Positions 1 to 8,683 of a stretch of DNA of 64,000 bases are shown here, one piece after another. Numbering within the stretch: the first letter of the stretch is position 1; each line of letters starts with the position of its first letter. The DNA comes from Phycisphaerales bacterium (GTDB lineage Bacteria; Planctomycetota; Phycisphaerae; Phycisphaerales; UBA1924), in contig JAJDDJ010000013.1 in NCBI GenBank assembly GCA_029260395.1, positions 589,459 through 653,458 on the forward strand. Reading direction: 5' to 3'. A program made the translations under genes and the position numbers. The notes beneath the pieces are model-generated. The model ran no database searches. It had not been told where the DNA came from and saw nothing but the letters and a program-made list of their open reading frames with translations.

Positions 1-725
1 TCGAGGATCCGCTCGAACAACACGCCCGCCCAGCTCGGCATGCCGCTGACCATCCGTACATCCCGCTGCGCGCACAAATCGGCCATCGCGTCGATCTTCG
101 CGGGCCAGTCGTCCATCAGTGCGATGCGCGCGCCGGGCAGGTACACCTGCGAGATCGGCCAGCGGATCAGCCGGGTGCTCAAGCCCGAGAGATCGCCCGT
201 GCGCACACCGCCGGGGCCCATGGTCAGCTTGGTCGAGCCACCCAGGAACAGCGCCCCGCCCGTGAATAGATCGGGCAGCGACAACCCGAACCGCTGGGCG
301 TGCGCAAATATATCGAGCCCTGCCCGGTAGTTGGACCGCATCATCTCGCGCGAGATTGGGATGAACTTGTCGCCCGACGTCGTGCCGCTGGTCTGGGCAA
401 AGTCGCGGACAAGACCGGGCCAGAGCACATCGGGCTCGGTGCCCTCACGCATCGAGGCGATGTCGTCGGCAAAGCCGTACCAATCGCGGATCGGAACCGC
501 TTGGCGGTAGGCATTCCATAGTTCATTATCATCGCAGCGTGCGATTCGGGCGAAGCCGTGCGCGCGACCGAACCGTGTGCGGGCTGCCTTCTTGAGGAGC
601 GATCGAAGCGAAGCCGCCTGGATGCGCCCCGTGTTCGCGCCCCACCATGCGGCACCGCCGAGTGAACGCGCTCGGGCCGAAACCCGCAGCGACACCGCCC
701 GGCCCACGAGCGAGGTCAGGGCCAC
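1..725 (-). CDS. GH3 auxin-responsive promoter family protein, partial at window edge
   Basis: Translating the minus strand from a GTG at 725 gives 241 residues with no stop before the window edge, so the C-terminus is missing. Residues 112-118 read TSGTTSG, followed by DKFIPIS, which is the adenylate-forming phosphate-binding motif in the form typical of the GH3 family. Later LFLGGSTK and the stretch around LSTRLIRWPISQVYLPG also fit GH3. GH3 enzymes adenylate a carboxylic acid and usually join it to an amino group; the substrate here cannot be read from sequence. The start GTG overlaps the TAG stop of the upstream hydrolase, so the two genes are probably translated together as the end of the operon that begins at 4042. 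Confidence 0.85.
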   Translation of the reverse strand, partial: MALTSLVGRAVSLRVSARARSLGGAAWWGANTGRIQAASLRSLLKKAARTRFGRAHGFARIARCDDNELWNAYRQAVPIRDWYGFADDIASMREGTEPDVLWPGLVRDFAQTSGTTSGDKFIPISREMMRSNYRAGLDIFAHAQRFGLSLPDLFTGGALFLGGSTKLTMGPGGVRTGDLSGLSTRLIRWPISQVYLPGARIALMDDWPAKIDAMADLCAQRDVRMVSGMPSWAGVLFERIL

Positions 726-1633
726 TAGCTGGCCTCCGGGTCGATCTCGGCGATAAACGCCAGCAGCGCCTCAGCAAAGTCGTCGGGCTTCTCCACCATC
801 GGTACGTGCCCGCACTGGTCGAACCAGATAATCCGTGCGTCGGGCAGCAGCCTGTAGAACTCGCGTGCTGCCTCGGGCGGCGTGACCACGTCCTGGTTGC
901 CCCAGATTAGCAGCGTCGGCGCCGCAAGCTCCCCGATGCGCGCGCCCAAGTGGTTCTTACGCGCCGAGCGAGACAGCCGAACCATCGCCCGCGCCCGCCG
1001 ACGGTGGCTCAGCGCCTCGTGCGCGCGATCGATGTCCGACTCGCGCACGTGCTTTGGATCAAAGAACAGCTCGCCGATTTTCTCTTCAAGCCAAGCCCGG
1101 CTCGGGCGAACCTGCACATCACGCACGGTCGACCGCTCGATCAGGCCGCTCGAGCCCGCCAGCACCAGCCCGCGGACCAGCTCCGGGTGGCTCAGCGCGA
1201 GGTGCAGCGCGACATGCCCGCCGAAGGAGTTGCCCACCACGATCGCGGGTTGACCGCCGAGGTGCGCGCGCAGCGCTTGCTGGGTGAGCGCCGCCACGCC
1301 CAAGATCGAGCAGTCATCGCCCTTGAGATCGAGCAGCGGCAGTTCCATGAGCACGCATCGCGCCCGCGACTGGATGCGTGAGGCGGCGTCCTCCCAGTGG
1401 TCGTTGAGGCCGACAAGCCCGTGCAGGAACACGATCGGCGTGCCGGTGCCGACGTCCACGACCTTGCACTCGATCGCCTTGCCGTCCTCGCCGTGTAGCG
1501 TGATCGCACCCGTGGAGCCGCTTGGGGCTTCGTTGGGTCGCTGGGCATGGGCGGGCTGGGTCAGGCTCAAAGCGAGAACATCCTCTGCAATACGTTTAGT
1601 GGGATAGGGCTCGGATTCGATGATAGTACGCAC
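725..1633 (-). CDS. alpha/beta hydrolase
   Basis: A 302-residue alpha/beta hydrolase. The oxyanion-hole HG is at 71-72, the nucleophile elbow GNSFGG at 134-139 (Ser136), and the acid and base are probably Asp248 (WGNQDVV) and His276 (CGHVPM). The reading frame stays open further upstream, but that part overlaps the ABC ATPase gene, so I chose GTG 1633, which has GGAAG just ahead and lies 37 bp after the ATPase stop. There is no clear signal peptide. The family includes esterases, lipases and C-C hydrolases and the substrate is not evident. Its place between a lipoprotein-type ABC transporter and a GH3 acyl-adenylase suggests acyl or lipid chemistry, which is inference. Confidence 0.85.
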   Translation of the reverse strand: MRTIIESEPYPTKRIAEDVLALSLTQPAHAQRPNEAPSGSTGAITLHGEDGKAIECKVVDVGTGTPIVFLHGLVGLNDHWEDAASRIQSRARCVLMELPLLDLKGDDCSILGVAALTQQALRAHLGGQPAIVVGNSFGGHVALHLALSHPELVRGLVLAGSSGLIERSTVRDVQVRPSRAWLEEKIGELFFDPKHVRESDIDRAHEALSHRRRARAMVRLSRSARKNHLGARIGELAAPTLLIWGNQDVVTPPEAAREFYRLLPDARIIWFDQCGHVPMVEKPDDFAEALLAFIAEIDPEAS

Positions 1634-1670
1634 AAGCTTCCAGCCCGAAGGTACGGAGCTGACTTCCGCC

Positions 1671-2489
1671 TTAGACCGATCCAAGAGCCTGTTGGGGATC
1701 CGCCTTCGGCTCTGTCGGTGCAGGGCCAGAGCCATTCGGGGCCGATTGGCCCGCACGCTCGGCGACCTTGCCATCGACCAGTTGCACCACCCGGTCCGCC
1801 CGGGCCGCGATCGAGGCATCGTGCGTCACCATGACCAGCGTCTGGCCCATCGAGGCCCGGAGTTCTTCAAGCACTCCGATGATCTCGCTGCCCGTTTTCT
1901 GGTCTAGATTGCCTGTCGGTTCATCTGCGAGCAGCACGACCGGCTCGTTGACCAGAGCCCGCGCGATCGCGACTCGTTGGCGTTCACCGCCCGAGAGCTG
2001 GCTGGGCTTGTGCTTAAGCCTGTGCCCAAGCCCGAAGCGGTCGAGCAATGACCGAGCGCGATCCCTAGCCGCGCTGGGCACGCTCGAAATAGGCCCGGCC
2101 TTGACCCTCGACGCCAGCAGCACGTTCTCCACCACGCTCAGCTCTGGCAGCAGGTGATAGAACTGAAACACGAACCCAACCGAGCCCGAGCGGAAGGCAT
2201 TGCGGTCGCGTTCGGGCATGGATGCGAGCGAGGTGCCGCGGAACTCGATGCACCCTCCTTCGCGCCGGTCTGGCTTGTCAAGCCCGCCGAGAAGGTGCAA
2301 CAGGGTGCTTTTGCCCGAGCCCGAAGCGCCGAGAATCGTCAGCCATTCGCCCGAGGTGACATCCAGCGAAACGCCCTTGAGCACCGGCACCTTGACCTTG
2401 CCCATGCGGTACGTCTTGCGAATGTCCACAGCGCGCAGCACGGGTGTGCTATCAGAACCGATCGAATTGGAACGGTCAGCGTTGGTCAT
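1671..2489 (-). CDS. ABC transporter ATP-binding protein, LolD/MacB type
   Basis: 272 residues with all the ABC motifs: Walker A GASGSGKST (54-62), Q-loop Gln109, signature LSGGE (165-169), Walker B VVLLADEPTG (from 184) and the switch His223. The pattern is that of the LolD/MacB/FtsE group, which powers mechanotransmission rather than ordinary substrate translocation. The ATG overlaps the TGA of the permease gene (ATGA, 2486-2489), so the two are translationally coupled and form one transporter. The last 35 residues are Pro/Ala-rich and probably disordered. The cargo may be lipoproteins, as for LolCDE, or an exported molecule, as for MacB; the sequence does not decide. Confidence 0.92.
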   Translation of the reverse strand: MTNADRSNSIGSDSTPVLRAVDIRKTYRMGKVKVPVLKGVSLDVTSGEWLTILGASGSGKSTLLHLLGGLDKPDRREGGCIEFRGTSLASMPERDRNAFRSGSVGFVFQFYHLLPELSVVENVLLASRVKAGPISSVPSAARDRARSLLDRFGLGHRLKHKPSQLSGGERQRVAIARALVNEPVVLLADEPTGNLDQKTGSEIIGVLEELRASMGQTLVMVTHDASIAARADRVVQLVDGKVAERAGQSAPNGSGPAPTEPKADPQQALGSV

Positions 2490-4042
2490 TCGAATCGGAG
2501 CGCTCGCACGGGGTCCATCCAGGCGGCTCGCACAGCAGGCACCAGCGCCCCGATCAGGCAGCTCAGCACGCCGCCAGCGAGCACGTACGCAGCGTGCACC
2601 GGGTCGATCTCGTCGGGGATGCTCTTGAAGACGTACACGCTCGGATCCCAGACATAAAGCCCGAGCGACTCTCCCATCCAGTCGTGGATCGCGTTGATGT
2701 TACTGACGACTGAGTAGGCGATGACCCCACCCAGAACCGAGCCGATCGCGCCAATGGCTGAGCCGTAGGCGAGCCAAACGCAGGCGATGCCGCTTCGCCC
2801 TGCGCCGATGGCGCGGAGCACGCCGATATCGCGGGTTTTCTCGGAGATCATCGACCAGAAGATCGAGACGACCAGGAACACCGCCGTCAGCGAGATGAAC
2901 GTGAAGATGAAGAGGACGAGCATCGTCTCCTTCTTGATGGCTGCGATCATGGTCGCGTTGGCCTGCTCCCATGTCTCGATCAGCATCAGCTCGGCGGCGG
3001 GCACCTCGCCCTTGTGGTCGTCGGCAAACTCCGCGTAGACAGCCTTGCAAAGCTCCCGCAGCGCGCGCACATCGCCGGCGTCCTCGGCATGGCGCACAAG
3101 CACGGTCGTCACGCGAGCGGGATCAACGATCAGCGGCGGGGGCGGATCGCCTGAGAGCGGGTCATACGCCTCGGCGTACCGGGTGCCCTCGCCCATGCTC
3201 AGCATCTGCTGCAACGCATCAAGCCGAACGAGCACGTTCGAGCGGTCGATGTCGAACAGCCCGGTCTCGAACTCGTTGGCGATGGGCATGAGCCGGGCGA
3301 CCGAGTCGCGGGGCCGGCCCTGGCTGTCGAGCGGGAAGACCCGGAGCACGAGTTCGCCGTTGATCGGCAGGAACTGGTCGAGGTAGGTGACCTCGCCGTT
3401 CGCGCCCTGCTCGGGGATCATCAGCGGCGAGTAGTACCCCCCCCGCTCACGCCGATTGAACATCGTCACGCCGATGCCCAGCACCATGGCCGCCTCGGGC
3501 TCGCCCGTCAGAAAGTCAGGCCGAGAGAGCGTCAGGCCGTTCCTTTGAAGATCGCCCCATGTCGGCGGGACATCACCGGCAGTGCGCGCGCGCAGGCGGG
3601 GGTCCATCTTTTCCTTGTCTCTCGGCAGGGGCTCGGCGATGGGCTTCCACCAGAGCGTCTCGGCGAACGTCGTGACTCGCGCGAAAGATGGCCCATCGAT
3701 TCCACGGATCTGCACGCCCTCGGTGCGTCCATCGGGCAGGCGGATCGCCCCGAAAGAGTCGATCACGGGGGTAGCAGCACCGATGTCGCCCTCGGCTTCG
3801 AGCCGATCGATCAGGTCCTGATAATGCGGGAAGCCGGTGTTGGGCCAGGCGATGCGGACATCCCCGATGAGCGACCGGCCGGACTCGCTGAGGGTCTTGA
3901 GAAACCCGCCCATGACCGACCAGGTGATGAGGACCATCGCCGTGCTGAGCCCCACGCCGAGCGATGCCAGCAGGGGCATGATCTTGGTGGTCAGGTATCG
4001 GCGGGTCAGCAGAGTCTGGTACACGCGGAGAGTGTAGAGCAC
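2486..4042 (-). CDS. ABC transporter permease, LolC/MacB (FtsX) family
   Basis: About 518 residues from GTG 4042 (GTG 4024 is also possible). One N-terminal membrane segment (MPLLASLGVGLSTAMVLITW) is followed by a large periplasmic domain and three C-terminal segments, starting with MLVLFIFTFISLTAVFLVV, and the chain ends in AAWMDPVRALRFE. This is the MacB/LolC/LolE topology, and the motif SEKTRDIGVLRAIGA is typical of the FtsX domain. The frame is open to 4294 but that would overlap the divergent dihydrouridine synthase gene, so the shorter start is preferred. First gene of a minus-strand operon with the ATPase (ATGA overlap), hydrolase and GH3 enzyme. Confidence 0.9.
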   Translation of the reverse strand: MLYTLRVYQTLLTRRYLTTKIMPLLASLGVGLSTAMVLITWSVMGGFLKTLSESGRSLIGDVRIAWPNTGFPHYQDLIDRLEAEGDIGAATPVIDSFGAIRLPDGRTEGVQIRGIDGPSFARVTTFAETLWWKPIAEPLPRDKEKMDPRLRARTAGDVPPTWGDLQRNGLTLSRPDFLTGEPEAAMVLGIGVTMFNRRERGGYYSPLMIPEQGANGEVTYLDQFLPINGELVLRVFPLDSQGRPRDSVARLMPIANEFETGLFDIDRSNVLVRLDALQQMLSMGEGTRYAEAYDPLSGDPPPPLIVDPARVTTVLVRHAEDAGDVRALRELCKAVYAEFADDHKGEVPAAELMLIETWEQANATMIAAIKKETMLVLFIFTFISLTAVFLVVSIFWSMISEKTRDIGVLRAIGAGRSGIACVWLAYGSAIGAIGSVLGGVIAYSVVSNINAIHDWMGESLGLYVWDPSVYVFKSIPDEIDPVHAAYVLAGGVLSCLIGALVPAVRAAWMDPVRALRFE

Positions 4043-4097
4043 CCGCTGGCAGAGGTTGCTTGGAGCCGGAGCCTGCAGCTCATATCCTTGGCTTGAA

Positions 4098-5177
4098 ATG
4101 CTCGGCGTTCCCTTGACATTTGGCCCGGTGACGCTCGCGTCCAACCTGCTTCTCGCGCCCATCGCGGGGTGGTGCGAGCTGGCGTGGCGCATCAGCGTTC
4201 GCGAACTGGGCGGCGTGGGCCTTGCCTTCACAGACCTGCTGAGCCCCGAGGGCCTGCTTCGGGGCTCGATGGCCAGCAGCGATATCGCGCGCACGAACGA
4301 GCGCGATCGGCCCGTGGGGATGCAGCTCTACGGCTCTGACCCGGCGTTGATGGCCGAGGGAGCTGTCTGGGCCGCCGACCACGGCGCGACGGTCGTCGAT
4401 ATCAACATGGGGTGCCCGGTCGACAAGGTCACCAAAAAGGACGGCGGATCCAAGCTGATGTGCGATGTGAGCCGAGCTGCAAAGATCGCCCGTGCCGTGC
4501 GCACTGCATTGCCTGGCTCCATCCCGCTCACCGCCAAGATGCGGCTCGGATGGGACGAACAGGCGAGTGCCGATGGGTGTGCCGCGAGGCTCGCGTGCGA
4601 GCTCGTGAGCGAGGGGGTCGCCGGGATCACGGTGCACGGTCGGACGACCGAGCAGCGGTTCAAGGGCGAGTGCCGGCGTGAGGGCATCCGCCGAGTGGTC
4701 GAGGCCATCGGTGAGGCCTCGGGCCACCCGAGCGGAGGCGGCGTCCCGGTGCTGGGCAACGGCGATGTGCGCTCGGCACACGACGCCATCAACATGATGA
4801 CCGAGACCGGTTGCGCGGGCGTGATGATCGGGCGGGGATCGTTCGCCAGGCCGTGGGTATTCCACGAGGCATGGATGCTCCAGACCACCGGCGTGCTGCC
4901 CGAGACGATGACCGAGCAGGACAAGGCAGCGTTTCTTCGGCGGTTTTTCGGCCTGCTCCGCGAATACCGAGGCGACCACCACGCCATGCATGTGATGCGT
5001 TCGAAGATCGCTTGGCTGGGCAAATCAATGGGGCAAGGCGAGCGGGAGGGCCACAGCAGGCCTCTGAAGGACGGGATTCGGCTCGCCAAGAACCCGACGG
5101 AGGTTCTGATGGCGCTGGATGCATGGCCCGACCAGCACGCCGAGGATGTCGCCAGCAGGTGCCGAGAACGAGTCTGA
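4098..5177 (+). CDS. tRNA-dihydrouridine synthase
   Basis: 359-residue FMN enzyme that reduces uridine to dihydrouridine in tRNA. The N-terminal TIM barrel shows NLLLAPIAGW (FMN site), VDINMGCPVDKVTKKDGGS with catalytic Cys106, LTAKMRLGW with the FMN-binding Lys, the VHGRTTEQRFKG loop, and GNGDV plus MIGRGSFARPWVF near the end of the barrel. The helical C-terminal domain follows (FLRRFFGLLREY). The best match is to the DusB group, but I do not assign a symbol. The ATG at 4098 is chosen because MLGVPLTFGPVTLASN begins the conserved barrel; an in-frame TTG at 4056 would add 14 residues. It is divergent from the ABC permease with about 55 bp between starts. Confidence 0.9.
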   Translation: MLGVPLTFGPVTLASNLLLAPIAGWCELAWRISVRELGGVGLAFTDLLSPEGLLRGSMASSDIARTNERDRPVGMQLYGSDPALMAEGAVWAADHGATVVDINMGCPVDKVTKKDGGSKLMCDVSRAAKIARAVRTALPGSIPLTAKMRLGWDEQASADGCAARLACELVSEGVAGITVHGRTTEQRFKGECRREGIRRVVEAIGEASGHPSGGGVPVLGNGDVRSAHDAINMMTETGCAGVMIGRGSFARPWVFHEAWMLQTTGVLPETMTEQDKAAFLRRFFGLLREYRGDHHAMHVMRSKIAWLGKSMGQGEREGHSRPLKDGIRLAKNPTEVLMALDAWPDQHAEDVASRCRERV

Positions 5178-5419
5178 GCCGGGCACGCCCTAGAAGCCAG
5201 AAACTCAAACCAGGGAAACCCCTTGCAAACGAGCTACTCTCCTCGATCCGAGCCGATCCGCAGCCGATGAGCGTCCGTATGGTAATGAGTGGTAGAGCTA
5301 GGGCCCTGGCTGTTGTTGCCGGGTAACTGGCTGGTAGGAACGTGCATCGATCAATCGAGAGGTGGACCGCTGCCTCTCTCACGCCGCTCCGGCGATGGAT
5401 GAACCTGGGAGGATTTGCT

Positions 5420-6598
5420 GTGAATCGACGAATCACCGCGTGTGCTGTACTTGGACTGGTTGGACTTGTTGGCGGGACCGCTACGGGGCAAGTGCTCCAA
5501 GAATCAGCGAGCCCGCTGGTCGCGAGCAACGCGGCACCTCCATCGGTAGTGTTTACGGAGACCGGAGTCGATTTCGGCAAGATCGGTGACGAAAGCCGAG
5601 TCGAGCACAACTTCGAGTTCAAGAACGTCGGCAAGGGCGAGCTTGTGATCCGCGAAGCACGCGGCAGCTGCGGCTGCACGGTGCCCACGCTCTCCAAGAA
5701 GACCTACGCGCCGGGTGAATCCGGCACGCTGCAGGTGTTCTTCAACCCCGCCAACCGTAGTGGAACGCAGCACCAGACCGTCACGGTCCAGACCAACGAC
5801 CCCAAGCATCCGACGATCCGACTCACTGTAAATGCTGAAGTGCAGCCCAGGACGATGGCCGACCGGCAGTCCATGTCATTCGGCTTCGTCGCCAAGGGCC
5901 TTGGCCCGACGATGGACGTGACCGTGTCAGGGATCGAAGAAGGCTTCGATGTCACCAAAGCCTGGGTCGAGCTGACACCCGTTCCGGACTCGATGAAGGA
6001 CCAGCTCCCCGAGTGGGACCCGGCCAAGGTATTTACCGTGACCATGGGTGAGCGCGCGCCCAAGGCTGTCGATGGGCGGACGTACCAGGAGCGCATCGTC
6101 CACGTGACGATGGCCAAGGATGCGCCGATCGGGCTGCTCCGCAACGTGCGGCTGGTCGTCGAGCACAACGACGGGCAGGCCAAGCGGTTCGAGCTGCCGA
6201 TCTTGGCGACCCAGCTCGGCGATGTGACCATGACCCCGGCCAGGCTGAGCCTGGGACGGGTTACGCCCGACACGCCGTTCGAGAAGGTTGTCATCATCCG
6301 CTCGTCGACGAACACGCCGTTCGAGATCACCAAACTCGAGCACCTGACGACCTCGGGTCAGGCTATTGAGCACTTCCTTGAACCGATCAGCGGCTCCGAA
6401 GGCGCGGCGTACAAGCTCACGCTCAAGAGCGACGGCATCAGCAGTCAGGGCGCGGTTCGCGGCCAGTTCCGCATCCATACCAACGTAAAGGATGAAGAGA
6501 TCATCAACTACAACTACGTTGGCGCGGTGATGCCCACGCGAGCCGCCAATCTCGTGCCCACGCAGCCCATGACCCCCGTCAAGCCGGCGGGCGGGTAA
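5420..6598 (+). CDS. exported DUF1573 domain protein
   Basis: 392 residues from a GTG with GGGAGG about 8 nt upstream; an in-frame ATG at 5399 is less well placed. The N-terminus RRITACAVLGLVGLVGGTATGQ is a signal peptide. Residues of about 45-140 form a DUF1573 (Ig-like) domain: FTETGVDFGKIGDESRVEHNFEF, then GSCGCTVP with the family's Cys pair, then the sodium-like strand GTLQVFFNP. Further Ig-like repeats follow. DUF1573 proteins are exported and common in Planctomycetes and Bacteroidetes; their job is not known. The stop TAA shares a base with the ATG of the rhodanese gene, so the two are cotranslated. Confidence 0.85.
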   Translation: MNRRITACAVLGLVGLVGGTATGQVLQESASPLVASNAAPPSVVFTETGVDFGKIGDESRVEHNFEFKNVGKGELVIREARGSCGCTVPTLSKKTYAPGESGTLQVFFNPANRSGTQHQTVTVQTNDPKHPTIRLTVNAEVQPRTMADRQSMSFGFVAKGLGPTMDVTVSGIEEGFDVTKAWVELTPVPDSMKDQLPEWDPAKVFTVTMGERAPKAVDGRTYQERIVHVTMAKDAPIGLLRNVRLVVEHNDGQAKRFELPILATQLGDVTMTPARLSLGRVTPDTPFEKVVIIRSSTNTPFEITKLEHLTTSGQAIEHFLEPISGSEGAAYKLTLKSDGISSQGAVRGQFRIHTNVKDEEIINYNYVGAVMPTRAANLVPTQPMTPVKPAGG

Positions 6599-7236
6599 TG
6601 GCCGAGTCCTGGTTTCGGCCGCTGCGGTTCGGGCCCACGGGCGGCATCATCACGCAGGCGCTGAGCATCATCGGGCTGGCCGCCATCGCGGCGACTGTCC
6701 ACGCGGCGTTTACTCCGGAGCGTAAGGTCTGGATCGACCCTGCTGAGGGCATCACGGCACGCGCGCCAGCAACCAACGGAGAGGTCTTGCAACCCGCAGC
6801 CGAGCGGAAGCCCCCCGAACCTGTTGCATCCGACCCCATCAAGTCGAATGATCCCTCCAACGAGGCGCTCGGCTCGAACATTTCGGGAGATCAGGCGTTC
6901 GCGCTGTTCGCTGCGGGCGAGGCGGAGTTTCTCGATGCCCGTTACGCCGAGGACTACGAGGCGGGCCACATCGAGAATGCCATGTCCGTCCCCTACGAGG
7001 ACGCGGCCCAGCGGGTGATCCAACTCGTCGCTGACGGGTGGATCTCGCCGGCGCGGCGGGTCGTTGTGTACTGCATCGGCGGGCTTTGCAACGAGAGCAA
7101 GTTCGTCGTGCGCGCGCTGCTTGAAGCGGGCTTTGATCCGGCGATGGTGCACATCGACGACGGCGGCTACCCGGCGTGGGAAGCATCGGGCCACCCGACG
7201 CAGACCGGCCCGGACTTCACGCAGGAGACGCCATAA
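6598..7236 (+). CDS. membrane-anchored rhodanese-like protein
   Basis: 212 residues. An N-terminal membrane segment (GGIITQALSIIGLAAIAATVHAAF) is followed by a low-complexity linker of about 60 residues and a rhodanese domain: FALFAAGEAEFLDARYAEDYEAGHIENAMSV, then the active-site loop YCIGGLCNES with Cys159 as the likely persulfide-carrying nucleophile. The loop is longer than the usual CRxGxR and has a second Cys at 164, which might form a disulfide with it. It overlaps the DUF1573 gene by 1 nt and is followed 2 nt later by the MauE/DoxX gene, so the three probably work together at the membrane in thiol or sulfur redox chemistry; that role is inferred. Confidence 0.85.
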   Translation: MAESWFRPLRFGPTGGIITQALSIIGLAAIAATVHAAFTPERKVWIDPAEGITARAPATNGEVLQPAAERKPPEPVASDPIKSNDPSNEALGSNISGDQAFALFAAGEAEFLDARYAEDYEAGHIENAMSVPYEDAAQRVIQLVADGWISPARRVVVYCIGGLCNESKFVVRALLEAGFDPAMVHIDDGGYPAWEASGHPTQTGPDFTQETP

Positions 7237-7238
7237 AC

Positions 7239-7724
7239 GTGTTCATGAACTTCTCCGCGATGGTGCTCCGGCTCGCGCTGGCGGTGGTCTTTGGCTTCGC
7301 GGCTTACGTCAAGCTGGACAACCCGCAGGCGTTCATGCTGAGCATCGATGCGTTCGACCTTGTGCCCGAGCACGTGACCAAGTTCTTGGCGTTCTTCATG
7401 CCATGGACCGAGATGGTGTGCGCGGCCTTGCTGCTCATCGGCTGGCGTTCGCGGGCGGCGGCCTTGGTGCTCTGGGGCACGCTGATCGTGTTCATCGGAG
7501 CGATCATCTCGGCGATGTACCGGGACATGGTGCTCAAGTGCGGGTGCTTCGGCGAGTATGGGCTGATGTGCGAGCCCGGGCTGATCGGCTGGTGCAACGT
7601 GCTTCAGAACTGCCTGTTGGCAGCCGCGTGCGTCGTGGTGCTCTTCTGGGGGCCTGGGTACCTCTCGGTCGACGAGCCCGGCGGCCGGCCCAAGAGCTCC
7701 AAAGCGGACGATTTGGACGACTGA
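7239..7724 (+). CDS. MauE/DoxX-family redox-associated membrane protein
   Basis: 161 residues with about four membrane helices: MVLRLALAVVFGFAAYVKL, then a second after KFLAFFMPWTEMVCAALLLIGW, a third in AALVLWGTLIVFIGAIISAMY, and a last in LLAAACVVVLFWG. Between helices is KCGCFGEYG, the CGCFG motif typical of MauE/DoxX proteins linked to disulfide handling. The start GTG has AGGAG 11 nt upstream; ATG 7245 is an alternative. It follows the rhodanese stop by 2 nt. Likely partner of that rhodanese in moving electrons or disulfides across the membrane (inference). Confidence 0.8.
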   Translation: MFMNFSAMVLRLALAVVFGFAAYVKLDNPQAFMLSIDAFDLVPEHVTKFLAFFMPWTEMVCAALLLIGWRSRAAALVLWGTLIVFIGAIISAMYRDMVLKCGCFGEYGLMCEPGLIGWCNVLQNCLLAAACVVVLFWGPGYLSVDEPGGRPKSSKADDLDD

Positions 7725-7850
7725 GGCTGCTCGCGAGAGTTGATCTCTCGGACCCCGAACGCCTACCATCGTGGCCCCATCCCCGTCGCCCGTGGTGGTT
7801 TGCCCGAGTGGGCGCATCGCGGGCCGATACGACCGAGACGGAGCCCCGCC

Positions 7851-8111
7851 ATGAGCAACGGCCGCAACGACCGCAGCAACGACCGCTTCAGCCCCCCCAG
7901 TAAGCCGACCATCATCCGCGAGTCCGCCGAAGGGCTGATGTGGGTGGATTACAAAGACATCGAGCCGCTCCGCCGCATGATGAGCCCCAACGGCAAGATC
8001 TACGGACGCAAGCGGCTTGGCAGCACCGCCCGCGAGCAGAAACTGATCGCTCAGGCGATCAAGCGAGCACGGTTCATGGGCCTCCTGCCGTTCACCTCGG
8101 CGACGGTCTGA
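7851..8111 (+). CDS. rpsR: 30S ribosomal protein S18
   Basis: 86 residues. The core VDYKDIEPLRRMMSPNGKIYGRKRLGSTAREQK and AIKRARFMGLLPFT are diagnostic of bS18, a small-subunit platform protein that works next to S6. The N-terminal part, which carries a CxxC-like zinc ribbon in many bacteria, has no cysteine here and is instead a polar Arg/Asn/Ser stretch. It stands alone rather than with rpsF and rplI. The ATG was chosen because translation upstream does not match S18. Confidence 0.93.
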   Translation: MSNGRNDRSNDRFSPPSKPTIIRESAEGLMWVDYKDIEPLRRMMSPNGKIYGRKRLGSTAREQKLIAQAIKRARFMGLLPFTSATV

Positions 8112-8134
8112 GCCCGAGGCCCACCAAGGCCCCG

Positions 8135-8632
8135 ATGTCTGACCTGAATCGCGACTACCAGAGCATCTCGATCGACCTGCCTGCCGATGCGGGCAGGTAC
8201 CTTCGCATGCGCACGCTGTGCGATGCGCTGTGGACGGCGTTCGGCGGGAACGATGCCGGTTACTCGTGGTGCGGGTTCTATGTGCGTGATTCGGATTCGG
8301 ACGAACTTATCCTCGCGGCCCGCCAGCCCAAACCGGCGTGTTCGCCGATCGGGCTCAACGGCATCTGCGGGCAGTCACTCACTCGCAGAGAATCGCTGAT
8401 CGTGCGGGATGTGCGCACGCTCAGCGGCGGCTCGTACATCGCGTGCGACCCTCGCGATCTGAGCGAAGTGGTCGTGCCGATGCTCTTAGGTGGCCGGTGC
8501 TGGGGCGTGCTGGACGTGGACAGCTTCGCGGTCGGCGCGTTCGACGAGCACGATGCGCTTGGGCTGCTCGATGCCGCCCACCGAGCAGGCTTGTGCGATC
8601 ATGTAGAGCTTGCTTCGGTTCACGTTGAATAG
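8135..8632 (+). CDS. msrC: free methionine-(R)-sulfoxide reductase (GAF domain)
   Basis: 165-residue single GAF domain. SWCGFYV, GLNGICGQSL, SYIACDPRDLSEVVVP and WGVLDVDSF match the fRMsr family that reduces free methionine-R-sulfoxide. All three catalytic cysteines are in place (Cys69, Cys78, Cys104), with spacing close to the E. coli protein, which separates it from ordinary signalling GAF domains. It starts 23 bp after rpsR. Confidence 0.85.
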   Translation: MSDLNRDYQSISIDLPADAGRYLRMRTLCDALWTAFGGNDAGYSWCGFYVRDSDSDELILAARQPKPACSPIGLNGICGQSLTRRESLIVRDVRTLSGGSYIACDPRDLSEVVVPMLLGGRCWGVLDVDSFAVGAFDEHDALGLLDAAHRAGLCDHVELASVHVE

Positions 8633-8683
8633 ACCTCAGGCGAGCGCCGTGCATTTTGCACGGGCTCTGCTGGTCTTCTCCAA

